Under the pieces are notes generated by a model. That model saw only the letters and a program-made list of their open reading frames with translations, had not been told where the DNA came from and made no database searches. The position numbers and the translations under genes are program-made. From positions 1-52,255 of the forward strand of contig CALXGQ010000027.1 in the NCBI GenBank assembly GCA_944387895.1: a stretch of DNA of 52,255 nt. Direction: 5' to 3'. This stretch comes from an uncultured Clostridia bacterium (lineage in GTDB: Bacteria; Bacillota; Clostridia; Oscillospirales; QAKW01). Of this stretch, positions 52,086-52,255 are shown one piece after another; the first letter of the stretch is position 1, and every line of letters starts with the position of its first letter.

Positions 52086-52114
52086 AGTATAGCATACGGA
52101 AGGGGGTTTGTCAA
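52086..52114 (-). promoter_or_regulatory. Consensus promoter of the valS T-box leader
   Basis: TTGACA (52109-52114) and TATACT (52086-52091) with a 17-bp spacer on the minus strand. Confidence 0.85.
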
Positions 52115-52149
52115 GAAAAAATCGAACCGCTCCCTTTTTAAGGAAAGTA

Positions 52150-52175
52150 GTGATTTCAAGGGAAATTGAAATCAC
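52150..52175. repeat. 10-bp inverted repeat upstream of the valS promoter
   Basis: GTGATTTCAA and its exact complement flank GGGAAA. It could be an operator or a small hairpin; no gene can be tied to it. Confidence 0.45.
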
Positions 52176-52196
52176 TTGGTGAATATGGACAAAAGC

Positions 52197-52231
52197 AAGG
52201 CTCCCTCTATCGTTATAAGAGAGGGAGCCTT
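52197..52231. terminator. Terminator-like hairpin at the right edge
   Basis: A 12-bp stem AAGGCTCCCTCT with its complement around a loop of 11 nt. It has a T-rich tail in both directions, weak on the plus side (GTCCTTTTG). It probably ends a gene beyond the right edge. Confidence 0.55.
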
Positions 52232-52255
52232 GTCCTTTTGATGGCTACTCAGCAT

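Overview
The window reads as a chromosome segment of a spore-forming member of the Clostridia (Firmicutes). Evidence: an intact spoIIAA-spoIIAB-sigF cluster, a SigH-like sigma factor, a SpoIIID remnant, Gram-positive type sigma-A promoters with 17-bp spacers, strong GGAGG ribosome binding sites, a T-box leader ahead of valS, a class II (Firmicutes type) galT and a surface protein with S-layer homology (SLH) domains. Most of the segment is about half G+C. I cannot name the genus from sequence alone.

Layout. 1-2.5 kb: an AT-rich patch with a gene cut by the left edge that carries a HEPN-type RNase motif, a truncated exopolysaccharide sugar transferase and a truncated spoIIID. 2.5-6.6 kb: leftward housekeeping genes (membrane-anchored hydrolase, P-loop protein, pgi, dacF-type carboxypeptidase). 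6.8-12.1 kb: a 1759-residue SLH surface protein with two beta-helix modules. 12.2-16 kb: a small Ig-like membrane protein, tRNA-Ser(CGA), tRNA-Ala(CGC), an aldehyde dehydrogenase, a small (p)ppGpp synthetase and a small conserved protein. 16-22.5 kb: one tightly packed leftward operon (DUF951, prfA, tsaC, coaE, a transglycosylase, an M18 aminopeptidase, a DUF1015 protein, a membrane protein) whose genes mostly overlap end to start. 22.6-27.1 kb: an S1-domain protein, a zinc ribbon, the SigH-like factor, rpsT and feoAB. 27.1-33.4 kb: a lipoprotein, an AT-rich SdpI gene, divergent galK/galT, an AT-rich methyltransferase, a TPR-like protein and a frameshifted small acidic ORF. 33.5-41.9 kb: a DUF4965 protein, a ribbon-helix-helix protein with clpB, a PTS fructose-type EIIABC protein without its phosphorylation residues, and an AraC regulator. 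42.4-46.2 kb: a DUF2975/XRE/DUF4173 cassette and a MATE exporter behind a leader terminator. 46.4-52.2 kb: sigF, spoIIAB, spoIIAA, folC and valS with its T-box.

The most unusual items are the PTS permease lacking EIIA histidines and the EIIB cysteine, the HEPN-motif gene at the left edge, the terminator-type leader of the MATE gene, the decayed spoIIID and the frameshifted acidic ORF. I found no CRISPR array, rRNA, intact insertion sequence or prophage, and I do not see a complete undescribed multi-gene system; the nearest candidate is the edge-truncated HEPN gene, whose partner genes would lie outside the window.
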